A stretch of DNA of 37,873 nucleotides from CAJCIY01 sp036379355 (GTDB taxonomy: Bacteria; Actinomycetota; Actinomycetes; Mycobacteriales; CAJCIY01), in assembly GCA_036379355.1 (NCBI GenBank), contig DASVGV010000021.1:1-37873 (forward strand). The letters run 5' to 3'. Positions within the stretch are counted from its first letter, which is position 1. Each line of letters starts with the position of its first letter. Made by a program: the position numbers and the translations under genes. Under the pieces are notes generated by a model. It was not told where the DNA came from and did no database searches. It saw only the letters and a program-made list of their open reading frames with translations. Positions 37,355 to 37,873 of this stretch are shown piece after piece.

Positions 37355-37873
37355 ATGACCGACGTGCTGGAGCAGGGTTTCGCCGAGACGCTCGCCCACG
37401 ACCGTCGGGTCGAGCCCCGGGACTGGATGCCGGACGACTACCGCCGGACCCTCGTGCGGCAGATCGCCCAGCACGCGCACTCGGAGATCATCGGCATGCA
37501 ACCCGAGGGCGCCTGGATCACCCGCGCGCCATCCCTGCGGCGCAAGGCGATCCTGCTGGCCAAGGTGCAGGACGAGGCCGGGCACGGCATGTACCTCTAC
37601 AGCGCCACCGAGACGCTCGGCGCCGACCGCGGCGACCTGACCGACCTGCTGCTGGCCGGTAGGCAGAAGTACTCCTCGATCTTCAACTACCCGACACTGA
37701 CCTTCGCCGACGTCGGCGTCATCGGGTGGCTGGTCGACGGCGCCGCGATCTGCAACCAGGTGCCGCTGTGCCGCTGCTCGTACGGGCCGTACGCGCGGGC
37801 GATGATCCGCATCTGCAAGGAGGAGTCGTTCCACCAGCGGCAGGGGTACGAGCTGCTGCTGACGATGATGCGC
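37355..37873 (+). CDS. paaA: 1,2-phenylacetyl-CoA epoxidase subunit PaaA, 5' part (runs off the window)
   Basis: The first 173 codons are open to the window edge and match the PaaA epoxidase subunit: RRTLVRQIAQHAHSEIIGMQPEGAW, the metal-binding helices with KVQDEAGHGMYLYS (E-x-x-H ligand pair) and CKEESFHQRQGYE. PaaA is the catalytic di-iron subunit of the multicomponent oxygenase PaaABCE that epoxidises phenylacetyl-CoA in aromatic degradation. The ATG follows GGGAGG. The other paa genes should lie to the right. It is divergent from the CocE-like hydrolase gene. Confidence 0.95.
   Translation, partial: MTDVLEQGFAETLAHDRRVEPRDWMPDDYRRTLVRQIAQHAHSEIIGMQPEGAWITRAPSLRRKAILLAKVQDEAGHGMYLYSATETLGADRGDLTDLLLAGRQKYSSIFNYPTLTFADVGVIGWLVDGAAICNQVPLCRCSYGPYARAMIRICKEESFHQRQGYELLLTMMR

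Noticed and set aside
1..37873. CRISPR array, prophage or insertion sequence
   Set aside because: No regularly spaced repeats, integrase, transposase or terminal inverted repeats were seen on either strand.

Overview
The window is high-GC DNA (roughly 70% by eye) packed with short intergenic gaps, GTG/ATG starts, GTGA/ATGA gene overlaps, a WhiB regulator, F420-type (Ddn-like) oxidoreductases and a PASTA-tailed penicillin-binding protein. It is chromosomal DNA of an actinobacterium (Actinomycetota). I cannot place the genus. I see no insertion sequence, prophage, CRISPR array or plasmid feature.

Region 1 (1-7.7 kb): end of an alpha/beta hydrolase, a slipin, two ArsA/Get3-like ATPases, WhiB4, the bifunctional PBP PonA2, a YqeY protein, a metallophosphoesterase and tRNA-Pro(CGG). 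The gene set resembles the Mycobacterium tuberculosis Rv3679-Rv3683 neighbourhood (ArsA-like pair, whiB4, ponA2, phosphoesterase), a cell-envelope/redox block.

Region 2 (7.7-12.1 kb): a run of redox enzymes: a flavin-reductase-like split-barrel protein, a RibD-type reductase, two Ddn-family F420 oxidoreductases and a geranylgeranyl-reductase-like flavoprotein. A TetR regulator sits in the middle, with three palindromic operator-like sites in front of it.

Region 3 (12.1-19.3 kb): a GH13 glucosidase, an FHA protein, a four-helix membrane protein of unknown function, a GAF-ANTAR antiterminator, an aldo/keto reductase, a DUF3089 lipoprotein hydrolase and a divergent MarR regulator.

Region 4 (19.3-29.5 kb): core housekeeping genes, almost all on the minus strand: dnaX, ebfC, recR, lysC and asd, with the SRP RNA upstream of dnaX and tRNA-Ser(GGA) beyond. 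An SDR gene is interposed between dnaX and ebfC, and a lipoprotein gene between recR and lysC. Upstream lie a PiT-type transporter, a VOC protein and an amidase.

Region 5 (29.5-37.9 kb): an ECF sigma factor coupled to a membrane-anchored propeller-like protein; an acyl-CoA ligase divergent from a marR-MFS efflux operon with two operator-like palindromes; a TetR overlapping a CocE/NonD-type hydrolase; and the first 173 codons of paaA (phenylacetyl-CoA epoxidase), which runs off the window.

A recurring feature is a TANNNT-like -10 element 5-8 nt before the start codon with no Shine-Dalgarno sequence, which points to widespread leaderless transcription. The most interesting non-gene signals are the three-site TetR operator array, the two MarR operator regions, overlapping back-to-back -10 elements at two divergent promoters, an internal lysC start, and a 30-bp tandem duplication at the lysC/asd junction.
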